64,000 nucleotides of DNA. Origin: CAWHJB01 sp963698715 (GTDB lineage Bacteria; Chloroflexota; Anaerolineae; Anaerolineales; UBA4823). Shown piece after piece: positions 49,858 to 58,958 of this stretch. The notes below the pieces were generated by a model. The model was not told where the DNA came from and made no database searches. It saw only the letters and a program-made list of their open reading frames with translations. The stretch spans positions 620,001-684,000 of the forward strand of contig CAVORW010000004.1 of assembly GCA_963698715.1 (NCBI GenBank), given 5' to 3'. How positions within the stretch are numbered: position 1 is the stretch's first letter; each line of letters starts with the position of its first letter. Position numbers and translations under genes: made by a program.

Positions 49858-51171
49858 ATGCAAAGAAAGACAATTTTAAGGCTCGCTATAGCCCTTCCGA
49901 TCCTGTGCCTGATTTCTGTAGCAGCCTACAACCTGCCCCCAATCCATGAACGCCTGGCCTGGCGCATCGAACAGGTACAGATCAGGGTAAAGTCCATCCT
50001 CTCACCACCAGAGCGGATCGAGTTCATTACCCAGCCTCAAACCACGCCCCTGAGCGTTGGCTCCAATCTGCCCAGCTTGACCCCGACCCAATCACCAACC
50101 AGCACACCTACGGCAACCAAACCAGCCAGCACGCCCCAACCGTCTGCCCCGCCCACGCTGACTGCCACACCATTGCCGGCTGCCCTTAACCTGAGCGGCG
50201 TGCGTTATATGGACCAGCATGGATTGTGGAATTACTGCGCGCCCTCTAATCTGGCTATGGCGCTCTCCTTTTGGGGTTGGGAGGGTGACCGTCTGGATAC
50301 CGGCAAAATCCTCAAGCCTTATGATAAAGATAAGAATGTGATGCCATACGAAATGGCTGATTATGTCCAATCTTACACAGATTATGAGGTCGTCAATCGG
50401 GTGGGGGGCGATTTCAATTTACTGAAACGCTTTGTGGCACACGGGTTTCCGGTACTGGTTGAAAAAGGCGCATATATCCGCGATTTTACCGGCGTGGTTA
50501 GCTGGATGGGGCACTACGAGGTTGTTACCGGCTACGATGATGCCCGAGATGTATTCATCACCCAGGACTCGTATTTCACACCCGATTATGAGGTTGCCTA
50601 CGACGAATTTCTGCAAGGCTGGCGATCATTTAACTATGCCTATCTGGTGATCTATCCACCCGACAAAGAGCAAGACGTCATGGACATCCTCGGTGCTCAG
50701 GCGGATGAAATTGCGAACCTCCAGACAGCCGCGGCAGTAGCTTCTCAGGAAATATACGCCTTGACCGGGGTTGATCAGTTCTTTGCCTGGTACAACCGCG
50801 GCACCAACCTGATGCTGCTTCAGGATTACGGCGGCGCGGCTGCAGCTTACGATGAGGCCTTTGCCATCTATAATCAGTTACCCGAGGATAAAAGCATCCG
50901 TCCATACCGAGTTCTGTGGTATCAAACAGGCCCATACTTTGCCTATTATTATACAGGCCGGCATTATGATGTCATCAGTCTGGCAGACACAGCCATCAAT
51001 GCGGCCCTGGACCAACCGGCTTTGGAAGAGAGTTATTACTGGCGGGCCATGGCAAAAGCGGCCCTGGGCGATTCTACCGGCGCAATTGACGACTTTCGCA
51101 CCAGTTTGAAATACCATCCCGACTTTGAACCTACACTATACCAGCTGCAAGTGCTGGGTGTTGAGCCATGA
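49858..51171 (+). CDS. Membrane-anchored C39-like peptidase with TPR domain
   Basis: 437 residues from ATG 49858, chosen because MQRKTILRLAIALPILCLIS aligns with the paralogue's start. A membrane helix (about 5-25), a Thr/Pro/Ser linker (about 62-108), then a C39-like domain with Cys127 (LWNYCAPSNLAMALSFWGW), His in WMGHYEVVTGY and Asp in FITQDSY. C-terminal TPR repeats (about 300-435) begin FFAWYNRGTNLMLLQDYGGA. The catalytic residues look complete. C39 relatives trim bacteriocin leaders, but here no ABC transporter is attached and no precursor gene is evident, so the substrate is unknown. Confidence 0.85.
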   Translation: MQRKTILRLAIALPILCLISVAAYNLPPIHERLAWRIEQVQIRVKSILSPPERIEFITQPQTTPLSVGSNLPSLTPTQSPTSTPTATKPASTPQPSAPPTLTATPLPAALNLSGVRYMDQHGLWNYCAPSNLAMALSFWGWEGDRLDTGKILKPYDKDKNVMPYEMADYVQSYTDYEVVNRVGGDFNLLKRFVAHGFPVLVEKGAYIRDFTGVVSWMGHYEVVTGYDDARDVFITQDSYFTPDYEVAYDEFLQGWRSFNYAYLVIYPPDKEQDVMDILGAQADEIANLQTAAAVASQEIYALTGVDQFFAWYNRGTNLMLLQDYGGAAAAYDEAFAIYNQLPEDKSIRPYRVLWYQTGPYFAYYYTGRHYDVISLADTAINAALDQPALEESYYWRAMAKAALGDSTGAIDDFRTSLKYHPDFEPTLYQLQVLGVEP

Positions 51172-51262
51172 AAGCTGGGGCATAGATAATCCATATAGCA
51201 AGGGCAGGATGCCGCCCCATGAATCAAGAACTGCTAAAAGCTTCCCAAAGAGGCCAAACCTT

Positions 51263-52516
51263 ATGATAAAACTGCTTCATTTTGCTGACGCTCATATCGA
51301 TATGGCTAACTTCGGACGCCACGATCCAGAATCGGGACTGCCGGTTCGAGTTATGGATTTCCTGAAATCGTTGGATACGATTGTCGACACCGCGATAGCG
51401 GAAGAGGTCGACCTGGTTTTATTTGCCGGCGACGCCTACAAGGATCGCAATCCGGCCCCAACCTTCCAGCGCGAGTGGGGCCGGCGGATCATGCGGTTAT
51501 CGCGGGCGGGTGTACCGACCCTTCTGTTGGTGGGCAATCACGATCTCTCCCCGGCCCTGGGACGGGCGCATGCCTTGGAAACTTTTGATACCCTGGAAGT
51601 GCCAGGGGTGCGCGTGATCGACCGGCCCACATTTTTGCATCCGGAGGATTTGAACCTGCCAATCCAGATTCTGGCCTTACCCTGGATTTCGCGCTCCGGG
51701 TTGATGGCCCATCTGGAGGTTCGCGGCAGCGATCCAGCCCAGATATACCGCGAGCTCGAGGAGCGCCTGACAGAGTTGGTCAACCAGTGGCTGGAAGCTG
51801 TTGACCCAACCCTGCCCGTCATATTGACTGCCCACGCATCCGTGCAAGGCGCTAAATATGGCGGCGAACGGACGGTCATGTTGGGTGGAGATCTGGTGCT
51901 GTCCGGTTCCATGGTGCGGGACCAACGCCTGGATTATGTCGCACTCGGCCATATTCACAAACCCCAGAATTTGAATGCCAATTCGGATAAACCTCTCGGT
52001 TACGATCATCCCCCCGTGATTTATCCCGGATCGATTGAACGGGTGGATTTTGGTGAAGCCAAAGACGATAAATTTTTCGTGATCGCCAACATCGAGCGTG
52101 GCAAAACCGTGGTTGAGTGGCGAAAGCTGGAAAATATCCGGCCTTTTGTCGACCGGTTTGTGCGGCTTGAGGAACCGGAGCAGATCACGGACCAGCTGTT
52201 AAACGCTTTGCCCGGAGCTGAAGAACTGAAAGGCGCGATTGTCCGGTTGGTATTGGAATATCCTCGGGAATGGGAAGCATTGATCGACGAAGCGGCCCTC
52301 CGTGATCACGCCAGCCAATCTTTTGAATTTCACCTGGTCAAGCGTCCCCAGATGGAGAGCCGCATTCGCCTGCCAGAAGGTCAGGTAGTTGGAAGTCTGA
52401 CGCCGCTCGAACTGCTGGATAAGTTTTGGGGCGCCAGCCACACTGAAATTTCTGATCGAGAAGCTTTAAACCAACTGGCAGCCCAGGTGATGCAAAGTAC
52501 CGAAGAAGACCTTTAG
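51263..52516 (+). CDS. sbcD: Exonuclease SbcD/Mre11-type metallophosphoesterase
   Basis: 417 residues from ATG 51263, with GAGG nine bases upstream. The five metallophosphoesterase motifs are FADAHID, LFAGDAYKDR, LLVGNHDLS, TAHASV and LGHIHKP. It is the nuclease subunit that with SbcC (Rad50-like ATPase) opens hairpins and processes double-strand ends. sbcC does not follow in the next 12 kb, which is unusual, since the two are normally adjacent. The C-terminal capping region is typical. Longer in-frame starts back to 51125 would overlap the C39 gene. Confidence 0.9.
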   Translation: MIKLLHFADAHIDMANFGRHDPESGLPVRVMDFLKSLDTIVDTAIAEEVDLVLFAGDAYKDRNPAPTFQREWGRRIMRLSRAGVPTLLLVGNHDLSPALGRAHALETFDTLEVPGVRVIDRPTFLHPEDLNLPIQILALPWISRSGLMAHLEVRGSDPAQIYRELEERLTELVNQWLEAVDPTLPVILTAHASVQGAKYGGERTVMLGGDLVLSGSMVRDQRLDYVALGHIHKPQNLNANSDKPLGYDHPPVIYPGSIERVDFGEAKDDKFFVIANIERGKTVVEWRKLENIRPFVDRFVRLEEPEQITDQLLNALPGAEELKGAIVRLVLEYPREWEALIDEAALRDHASQSFEFHLVKRPQMESRIRLPEGQVVGSLTPLELLDKFWGASHTEISDREALNQLAAQVMQSTEEDL

Positions 52517-52528
52517 GCTATTCCAACC

Positions 52529-52607
52529 CACCACAGGATTCCCCAGAGAGCCCGTGAAGACGCTGTTTAGGAATTCCTGGCGCAGATCCCCAAAGACCCC
52601 GTGAAGA
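52529..52607. repeat. Intergenic palindromic element, copy D, with direct repeat
   Basis: A right arm (CCACCACAGGATTCCCCAGA), a left arm (TTTAGGAATTCCTGG at 52566-52580) and a twice-occurring CCC[AG/AA]AGA[G/C]CCCGTGAAGA (about 52543-52561 and 52588-52607). It is directly upstream of the yqeY promoter. Confidence 0.55.
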
Positions 52608-52635
52608 TCAGGAATAGTCTCTCAATTGATCGCGG

Positions 52636-52641
52636 TATAAT
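52636..52641 (+). promoter_or_regulatory. -10 box for a probable leaderless yqeY mRNA
   Basis: TATAAT at 52636-52641 is followed by seven bases and ATG 52649. No ribosome binding site is present, as at lipB, gatC and the C39 gene. Confidence 0.55.
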
Positions 52642-52648
52642 GAAATCT

Positions 52649-53092
52649 ATGAATTTGAAAGAAGAACTCAAAAACTCCGTAAGAGATGCTATGCGCACCG
52701 GCGACGATCGACGCAAAAGCACCCTGCGGATGGCGCTTGCGTCGATCCAGCTGGCCGAAGTTGAAAAACGCGCCCCCCTGGATAACGAAGCAATCATGGC
52801 GATTTTGCAGAAGGAAGTAAAATCTCGCCAGGAGGTGATTGCCGAATCCCAACAGGCCAACCGGCCTGATCTGATTGAAGAAGCCATCGCCGAGATCGCG
52901 ATCCTGGATAAGTTCCTACCTGCTCCTTTTACCCAGAAAGAATTAGAGATCCTGGTTCGCAAAGCGATTGCAGAAGTGGGCGCTACATCTGCTCGCGAGA
53001 TGGGTCAGGTTATGAAAGTCCTGGTGCCGCAGCTAAAAGGTCGCGCGACTGGCAGTGAAGCCAGCCAGGTTGTCAGAAAGCTGTTGCAGTAA
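52649..53092 (+). CDS. yqeY: GatB/YqeY-domain protein
   Basis: 147 residues, the usual length for stand-alone YqeY proteins, which share the tRNA-binding helical domain of GatB. Typical text is LKEELKNSVRDAMRTGDDRR, STLRMALASIQLAEVE, EEAIAEIAILDKFLPAPFT and LKGRATGSEASQVVRKLL. The precise role is unsettled in the family; an influence on mischarged tRNA has been suggested. An in-frame ATG at 52601 is ignored in favour of ATG 52649, which sits seven bases behind TATAAT. Confidence 0.9.
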   Translation: MNLKEELKNSVRDAMRTGDDRRKSTLRMALASIQLAEVEKRAPLDNEAIMAILQKEVKSRQEVIAESQQANRPDLIEEAIAEIAILDKFLPAPFTQKELEILVRKAIAEVGATSAREMGQVMKVLVPQLKGRATGSEASQVVRKLLQ

Positions 53093-53123
53093 GTGGAGGA
53101 TCCAGCGGCTAAATTTTCTCGTA

Positions 53124-55349
53124 ATGCCGCTCGTTTTGCCAATGTCCGAAGTAACGATACAAAAGAAACGCCGCCGCTCAATATATCTGGCCATTTTACT
53201 GGTGATGACTGTGATTCTGACGACGGCTGCCTTGATGTTGCCCCTTATAAACCGCCTGCTATCGCCTTCTCTGCAGGCTGGTCAGGTTGCTCCAGAAGAT
53301 GTATTAGCGCCTGCTTCCATAACTTATGAAAGCGAAGTCCTCACAGAACAGCGCCGGGACACTGCCGAGCGATCGGTTCCTCCGGTCTATACTCGGGCAG
53401 ATACCAGGGTTGCCCGGCAGCAATTGGAACGACTGCGAGCTGCTCTGGCTTATATCAGCAGTGTCCGGGGGGATGCCTACGGCAGCGAAATAGAGAAACT
53501 GGCCGATCTGGCTGCGCTCGAGAATATACACCTGAGCCAGAACACTGCCAGTAAAATCTTAACCCTGAGCGACTCGCGCTGGCAAGTCGTGCAGCAAGAA
53601 GCAATTGTCGTTCTGGAGCAGGTGATGCGCAGCACGATCCGCACTGACCGGCTTGAAGATTTCCGCAGTGGTGTTCCAGCGCTTGTCAGCCTATCGCTCC
53701 CAGAAGAACAGGCCAACATCGTAGCTGAATTGGCCGCTGGCTTTGTTGCCCCCAACAGCCTCTTTAGTGAAGAATTGACGAACGCCGCTCGGCAGACTGC
53801 GCGGGCAGCCGTCGAACCTATTTCCCGCACGTTTATTATCGGTGAGCAGGTTGTTCAGCGGGGTCAGGTCCTGACCGAAGAAGATCTGGAAGCCCTACAG
53901 CGGTTTGGATTGTCTCAGCCTCAACAGAGCTGGGAAGAACCAGCCAGTTCGGCAGTTCTAGCGGTGCTCATGACCGTGTTTATGGTATTCTTCCTCAGGC
54001 GCCAATCGCAGACCGCTCAGATGCACGATTCCCGCAGCCTGACCCTGCTAACTGTCCTATTCCTGGTTTTCCTCTTCGGCGCTCGCTTGACCATCCCAGG
54101 ACAGGCAGTTATTCCCTACGCCTTTCCTATTGCCACTTTTGGCCTGATCGTAGCAGCCTTATTCAACACCAAACTGGCATTATTTTCGTCTTTACCCCTG
54201 GCTATTTTGGTAGCCTTTGGCCTGCCCAATCAGCTGGACCTGACTCTTTATTACATTATGGGCGGGCTGTTTGGCGTGTTGTCGCTTGGACGCGCTCGCC
54301 GGATGACTGCTTTCTTCTGGGCCGGGGGAACCATTACAGCGGCAGGAGCTCTGGTGATCATCGCTTTTTATTTGCCAAAACCCACCTCCGATCTGGTTGG
54401 CATTACAACTTTGGTGGGCACGGCTATTTTTAACGGCCTGGCCTCTGCCAGCCTGGCGGTAGTGCTGCAGTTCTTCCTGGCCCAGATTCTTGGGTTGACA
54501 ACCCCCATGCAGCTGACCGAACTTTCCCGGCCCGACCAGCCCGTTTTGCAGCTGATTCTGCGAGAAGCACCAGGCACCTACCAGCATAGTTTGCAGGTGG
54601 CTAACCTTGCGGAGCAAGCCGCTGAACGGATCGGCGCAGATGCCCTTTTAACTCGCGTGGGCGCGCTTTACCATGACATGGGAAAGGCTGAAAACCCGAT
54701 CCTTTTCATTGAAAATCAAATTCCAGGCTATCAAAATCCACACGATGAGCTGGATCCACTCACAAGTTCAGCCATAATTATCCGCCATGTAACGGACGGC
54801 CTGGAGATGGCCCGTAAATATCGTTTGCCGCGCCGGATATGGGATTTTGTGCTCGAACATCACGGAACGATGATTACCCGCTACCAATATGTCAAGGCGG
54901 TCGAAGCGGCCGGCGGAGATGAAAACCGGGTAGAGATGGAAACTTTTCGCTACCCGGGGCCACGCCCGCAATCACGCGAGACTGCGATCTTAATGCTGGC
55001 AGATGGCTGTGAAGCGCGCGTGCGAGCAGAACGCCCAACGGACGAAGCGGTTTTAAAAAGTATCGTCAAGTCTGTCGTCGATACTCGCATCGCGATCGGA
55101 CAATTGGACGACACGGACCTGACCTTGCGGGAATTGAGCCGTATTCAAGAGTCTTTTGTAGCTACCTTACGTGGTATTTACCATCCCCGCGTCCAATACC
55201 CCAAATTACAAAAGGCCACAGCCCAGCCCATGCCCGCTGCAGCTGATATCCCAACCCTCAGCAGGGGTGGAGAAACCCCCCAAGCTTCCCGGCAAACCTC
55301 TGACGCGCCTTTCGGTAATCCGGTTGATAACGCCTCATCGACATCTTGA
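53124..55349 (+). CDS. 7TMR-HDED/HD-domain phosphohydrolase (PgpH-like)
   Basis: 741 residues. One N-terminal membrane helix, an extracytoplasmic 7TMR-HDED domain (about 45-280), a seven-helix membrane region (about 290-500) and a cytosolic HD domain with APGTYQHSLQVANLAEQAAE, ALYHDMGKAENP and VLEHHGTM. Relatives such as Listeria PgpH hydrolyse cyclic di-AMP, so it may control that messenger. Its stop is eight bases before the ybeY start, as in many Firmicutes and Chloroflexi. Which of the ATGs at 53124 and 53142 is used is uncertain. Confidence 0.92.
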   Translation: MPLVLPMSEVTIQKKRRRSIYLAILLVMTVILTTAALMLPLINRLLSPSLQAGQVAPEDVLAPASITYESEVLTEQRRDTAERSVPPVYTRADTRVARQQLERLRAALAYISSVRGDAYGSEIEKLADLAALENIHLSQNTASKILTLSDSRWQVVQQEAIVVLEQVMRSTIRTDRLEDFRSGVPALVSLSLPEEQANIVAELAAGFVAPNSLFSEELTNAARQTARAAVEPISRTFIIGEQVVQRGQVLTEEDLEALQRFGLSQPQQSWEEPASSAVLAVLMTVFMVFFLRRQSQTAQMHDSRSLTLLTVLFLVFLFGARLTIPGQAVIPYAFPIATFGLIVAALFNTKLALFSSLPLAILVAFGLPNQLDLTLYYIMGGLFGVLSLGRARRMTAFFWAGGTITAAGALVIIAFYLPKPTSDLVGITTLVGTAIFNGLASASLAVVLQFFLAQILGLTTPMQLTELSRPDQPVLQLILREAPGTYQHSLQVANLAEQAAERIGADALLTRVGALYHDMGKAENPILFIENQIPGYQNPHDELDPLTSSAIIIRHVTDGLEMARKYRLPRRIWDFVLEHHGTMITRYQYVKAVEAAGGDENRVEMETFRYPGPRPQSRETAILMLADGCEARVRAERPTDEAVLKSIVKSVVDTRIAIGQLDDTDLTLRELSRIQESFVATLRGIYHPRVQYPKLQKATAQPMPAAADIPTLSRGGETPQASRQTSDAPFGNPVDNASSTS

Positions 55350-55356
55350 GAACGTA

Positions 55357-55818
55357 ATGATATTTTTTCACATTGATGACAGCTTACAGCTAGATGACCC
55401 CCAGACCACTGCTGTTGCCTGGCTGGAACGAGCGGCACAGCAAACCCTGCTTTTTGCCAAAATAGCGCCAGAGGCTGAATTGAGCCTGGTCCTTTCCAAT
55501 GACGCGCGTCTGCGGGACCTTAACAACCAGTTCCTGAACATTGACGAGCCAACTGATGTACTCTCTTTCCCGTCAGACGAAACAGATCCGGATTCCGCTG
55601 CACCTTATCTGGGGGACGTGATTATTTCCTACGAACGCGCCAATCTCCAGTCGCAGGCAGCCGGGCATAGCATTAAAGACGAATTGGAGTTGCTGGTCGT
55701 TCATGGTGTGCTGCACTTAATTGGCTACGACCATGCTGACCCGGAAGAGCAGCAGGCCATGTGGGCTGTTCAGTCTGAGATCCTGGAGCAACTAGGCTCA
55801 TCGATTTCTCCCCCTTGA
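55357..55818 (+). CDS. ybeY: Endoribonuclease YbeY
   Basis: 153 residues. The zinc site HGVLHLIGYDHADPEEQQAM is the family signature, and VLSFPSDE with LGDVIIS precede it. YbeY processes the 3' end of 16S rRNA and takes part in 70S quality control. It is the second gene of the HD-ybeY-dgkA group. The ATG at 55357 has GAG six bases upstream; the frame extends upstream into the HD gene, but that part is not coding for YbeY. Confidence 0.95.
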   Translation: MIFFHIDDSLQLDDPQTTAVAWLERAAQQTLLFAKIAPEAELSLVLSNDARLRDLNNQFLNIDEPTDVLSFPSDETDPDSAAPYLGDVIISYERANLQSQAAGHSIKDELELLVVHGVLHLIGYDHADPEEQQAMWAVQSEILEQLGSSISPP

Positions 55819-55891
55819 TCGCCGGCCGCTGATTACCTGCATCCGCGCCACTTTCCTATTGAAACTGGATTTGTACAAGAACGGGCATACT

Positions 55892-56278
55892 ATGGTCCCA
55901 TTTATCCGATCTCGAGCTATATCTTTTCGCTATGCATTTTCGGGATGGTGGTTTGTAATCCGCACCCAGCGCAATGCCTGGATTCATGCTCTTGTCAGCA
56001 TTGCAGTGGTGATCGTATCTATCTGGCTGGGATTAACAGCCCGCGACTGGGCGACCATCGTTGTAGCAATCGCCATGGTTTGGACAGCCGAGTTCATTAA
56101 TACAGCCCTGGAGGCGGTGGTTGACCTGGCAAGTCCTCAGCAGCATTATCTAGCCAGGGTAGGCAAGGACGTTGGCGCAGCAGCCGTCCTGATTGCTGCC
56201 GCCAGCGCGGCGCTGATCGGATTTCTAATCCTTGGCCCGCCCTTATGGCAGCGTTTACAAAGCTTATTAGGCGGATAG
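55892..56278 (+). CDS. dgkA: Diacylglycerol/undecaprenol kinase
   Basis: 128 residues with three membrane helices, the small DgkA fold. The active-site block EFINTALEAVVDLASPQQHY and ARVGKDVGAAAVLIAA are conserved. In Gram-positive-type relatives it phosphorylates undecaprenol to recycle the wall carrier lipid. ATG 55892 gives the usual length; an upstream TTG at 55859 would add 11 residues. Order HD-ybeY-dgkA is common, supporting the assignment. Confidence 0.92.
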   Translation: MVPFIRSRAISFRYAFSGWWFVIRTQRNAWIHALVSIAVVIVSIWLGLTARDWATIVVAIAMVWTAEFINTALEAVVDLASPQQHYLARVGKDVGAAAVLIAAASAALIGFLILGPPLWQRLQSLLGG

Positions 56279-56422
56279 GCGCAGCATCCAGATACCCAGC
56301 TACTAAGGGCGTTAATAAATAGTGAGCATGCTAGCCGTATGCCCACTGCCCATCCATTTTGCTCTATTTCTACCTTGGGCTCAGCAGTTACTTCCAAGCA
56401 CCGGAACATGATTGAGGTATAA

Positions 56423-57283
56423 ATGTCTGATTTATCTTTTCGATTTGGCACTGTCGGTTCCCCTGTATCAACCCCCAAGAAACCGGGCGGCAGTGTTGGC
56501 GCGATAATCCGCATGCGCGAGCTAAAATTGGGCGCGCTGGAATTAGGTTGGGTCCGGTCCGTCCGTGTTTCAGAACAGACTTGCAAAGATATAAAAAGCA
56601 CCGGGGAGCAAGAGAATATCGCGATTAGCGTGCATGCACCATATTTTATCAACTTGAATGCAGACAAGCAGGAGTGGCCTAAGTCACGCCAACGCCTGAT
56701 GGATGCAGCTCATTATGGGTATCTGGCAGGTGCAACCGATGTCATTTTTCACCCGGGCTCCTATTTCAAACAGCCCGCAGAATTCGTGCTACCGCTGGCC
56801 ATCCAGCGGCTGCAAGGCTGCCTGGATGAACTGCAAGCCGCTGACAACCTGGTCACCCTGCGCCCGGAGACGATGGGAAAATCTGCCATGCTGGGCTCTC
56901 TGGAAGATACCCTCGCCATGAGTAAAGAAATCTCCAACGTGCTGCCTTGCCTGGATTTCGCTCACTTGCACGCTCGTCCAGGAGACGGTTCGTTGAACAC
57001 CTATGAAGAGTGGGCTAAAGTGTTGGAGACATACGCCAAATATCTGGGAGCAGAAGCTCTTCAATCCCTGCACATTCACATGTCTGGCATCGAATATGGC
57101 GATAAAGGTGAAAAAAAACACCTCCCGATTGAAGAAGCGGATATCGACCTGCGCGCCATACTGAAAGCGTTGAAGGATTTCAATTGCCGAGGTCGAATCC
57201 TATGCGAAAGCCCAGTGATGGAAGAGGATGCTACGTTAATGCAGCAAACCTGGATGGAAATCAGCGGGGAGAGCCAGGATTGA
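56423..57283 (+). CDS. nfo: Endonuclease IV (AP endonuclease)
   Basis: 286 residues with the TIM-barrel of endonuclease IV, which nicks DNA at abasic sites using three zinc ions. Zinc-site segments are SVHAPYFINL, VIFHPGSYFK, RPETMGKSAMLGSLEDT, CLDFAHLHAR and SLHIHMSGIEYG. Length agrees with the family. The stop TGA overlaps the TTG start of the next gene (TTGA at 57280-57283), coupling it to a uracil-DNA glycosylase. Confidence 0.93.
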   Translation: MSDLSFRFGTVGSPVSTPKKPGGSVGAIIRMRELKLGALELGWVRSVRVSEQTCKDIKSTGEQENIAISVHAPYFINLNADKQEWPKSRQRLMDAAHYGYLAGATDVIFHPGSYFKQPAEFVLPLAIQRLQGCLDELQAADNLVTLRPETMGKSAMLGSLEDTLAMSKEISNVLPCLDFAHLHARPGDGSLNTYEEWAKVLETYAKYLGAEALQSLHIHMSGIEYGDKGEKKHLPIEEADIDLRAILKALKDFNCRGRILCESPVMEEDATLMQQTWMEISGESQD

Positions 57284-57912
57284 GCGGGATAAAGATTTAT
57301 TACCGTTCTCTGGAAGAAACACAATCGACTATGCAGAACTGCCGGCTGTGCATGGAAGCAGGCTATGAAATCTACCCGCGAGCCATATTCTCGGGGGATC
57401 AAAGTGCAATGGTCATGATTATTGGCCAGGCACCCGGAATTACAGAAAAAGAAGCTGGCCGGCCCTTTAATGCGGGCAGCGGTACGCGCCTTTTCCAATG
57501 GCTGGCCGAGGCAGGGATCCAGGAGGACTGGTTCCGATCCACTCAATATATGACTTCGGTAACCAAATGTTACCCGGGACGGGCTGCTGGGGGGAGCGGC
57601 GATCGAGTGCCCACTCGGGCTGAACAGGCTCTCTGCCGCCCTTTCCTGGAAGCTGAAATTGCTTTTGTCGATCCAAAACTCCTGATCCCGGTCGGTCGAC
57701 TGGCGATCGAACTGTTCTTCCATAAATCAATGCCGCTGAACAAAATAATCGGCACAGAAAAACTGCTTGACGGCCGTTGGATTATCCCTCTACCTCACCC
57801 ATCGGGTGCCAGCCGCTGGCACCAGGTTGAAGAAAACAAAGCGATCATCAATCAGGCTGTTGAACTGATAAGAGCGCGGACAATCCAGATCTTTCCAGAT
57901 ATTATTTTTTAG
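57280..57912 (+). CDS. Uracil-DNA glycosylase family protein (family 4-like)
   Basis: 210 residues. The first cysteine pair (CRLC) fits an iron-sulfur UDG; motif A is IIGQAPGITEKEAGRPFNAG and the C-terminal motif is LPHPSGASRWH. It removes uracil from DNA, making the abasic sites that endonuclease IV then cuts. The TTG start overlaps the nfo stop; ATG 57331 (MQNCRLC) is an alternative. A terminator follows at 58033-58063. Confidence 0.85.
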   Translation: MSGIKIYYRSLEETQSTMQNCRLCMEAGYEIYPRAIFSGDQSAMVMIIGQAPGITEKEAGRPFNAGSGTRLFQWLAEAGIQEDWFRSTQYMTSVTKCYPGRAAGGSGDRVPTRAEQALCRPFLEAEIAFVDPKLLIPVGRLAIELFFHKSMPLNKIIGTEKLLDGRWIIPLPHPSGASRWHQVEENKAIINQAVELIRARTIQIFPDIIF

Positions 57913-58032
57913 CGAGACTGGCTATCGGATTTTTGGATGCCTCAATTTTTGAGGGCATTACAGGATTTCCAAAAGCCCCCTTGTTGAGAATATCTGCTTC
58001 GAGATCAAAGCGATATCAGATCCATTCAAAGG

Positions 58033-58063
58033 CAACGCCCCGGCGATACATACCGGGGCGTTG
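58033..58063. terminator. 11-bp terminator between convergent genes
   Basis: CAACGCCCCGG (58033-58043), loop CGATACATA, CCGGGGCGTTG (58053-58063), then TCTTTCTT on the plus strand. It ends the nfo-udg transcript and probably also serves the minus-strand gene at 58090. Confidence 0.8.
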
Positions 58064-58089
58064 TCTTTCTTGGTCAAATCTTGAGAGCG

Positions 58090-58857
58090 TTAACGGATCT
58101 GCTCAAAATCAACTAGCAGTAGATTTTTGTCGCATTCTGCATAAGTATCAAAATAAACTTTGTCAGACATCGGCAAGCCTTGCTGATCCAGAACCTGCAG
58201 CCATAGGGTACCTTTCGATTCAATGGGCCGGTTTGCCAGGCGGAATTCATAGAAGCCTGCCCCATAACTGGTGGCCAGACCGGTCAGGGTCAGGCTGAAG
58301 TCGCCCGGGCCGGGAGCTCCTGCCAGTACACCTCCCAGCTGTACTTGTTGGCCGCTAATAACCGAATCCCGCAGGTCAAATACTCGGCCGGCTACACCCA
58401 TCCAATCGCAGCCTGCGTCAGGATAGGCAAAATTTTCGATGGCAGCGTACTTATCGCCTTTTAATACGAACGGCTTACCCCCAGCAGTGGGCTCAACTGT
58501 AATGGTCCCGGTGATGCCTTCACCGGATGCGAGCGAAAAGAACGTTGGGGATGGCGGCAGAGTAGCTGATGGTTTCGGCGTAGGGGTTTCTGTGGGCGGG
58601 TTGGTTGGCTCTGGAGTCCAGGTTGGTGGAAGAATGCCCCGGGGAGTAGGGGTCACAGTCGGAAATTGTAAGGCTGCCGGTATCGTTGGCGGCGGGAAGG
58701 GATTCAGGCCTAAATTCGGGTTGATAAAGACCATGAGAAACACAAGTGCCAGGCATACCACGCTGAGCATCACCAGCACTGTCAAAATATTCCAAATTAT
58801 GCCAGAAGCTGAGCGGGTTCGATAGCCAACCGGTTCGCTAAAATCAAGATCTTCCAT
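58090..58857 (-). CDS. Membrane-anchored protein with Pro/Thr linker and outer beta domain
   Basis: 255 residues from ATG 58857, with GAGGA upstream. Short cytosolic N-terminus, one membrane helix (about 22-46, ILTVLVMLSVVCLALVFLMV), a Pro/Thr-rich linker (about 58-108) and an outer beta-sandwich-like domain (about 115-240) with two cysteines (DAGCDWMGVAG, TYAECDK). No family is recognised. It precedes nothing on its strand; the parvulin gene lies upstream. Confidence 0.78.
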   Translation of the reverse strand: MEDLDFSEPVGYRTRSASGIIWNILTVLVMLSVVCLALVFLMVFINPNLGLNPFPPPTIPAALQFPTVTPTPRGILPPTWTPEPTNPPTETPTPKPSATLPPSPTFFSLASGEGITGTITVEPTAGGKPFVLKGDKYAAIENFAYPDAGCDWMGVAGRVFDLRDSVISGQQVQLGGVLAGAPGPGDFSLTLTGLATSYGAGFYEFRLANRPIESKGTLWLQVLDQQGLPMSDKVYFDTYAECDKNLLLVDFEQIR

Positions 58858-58958
58858 AGTTTCCTCTTCGTGTCCTAGGGGCATATCTTACAACCCCTTC
58901 TTATGATGAGTCCAGGTTTCAACCAGATAACCTGTCCGAGTAAACAGCATCACTGCTA

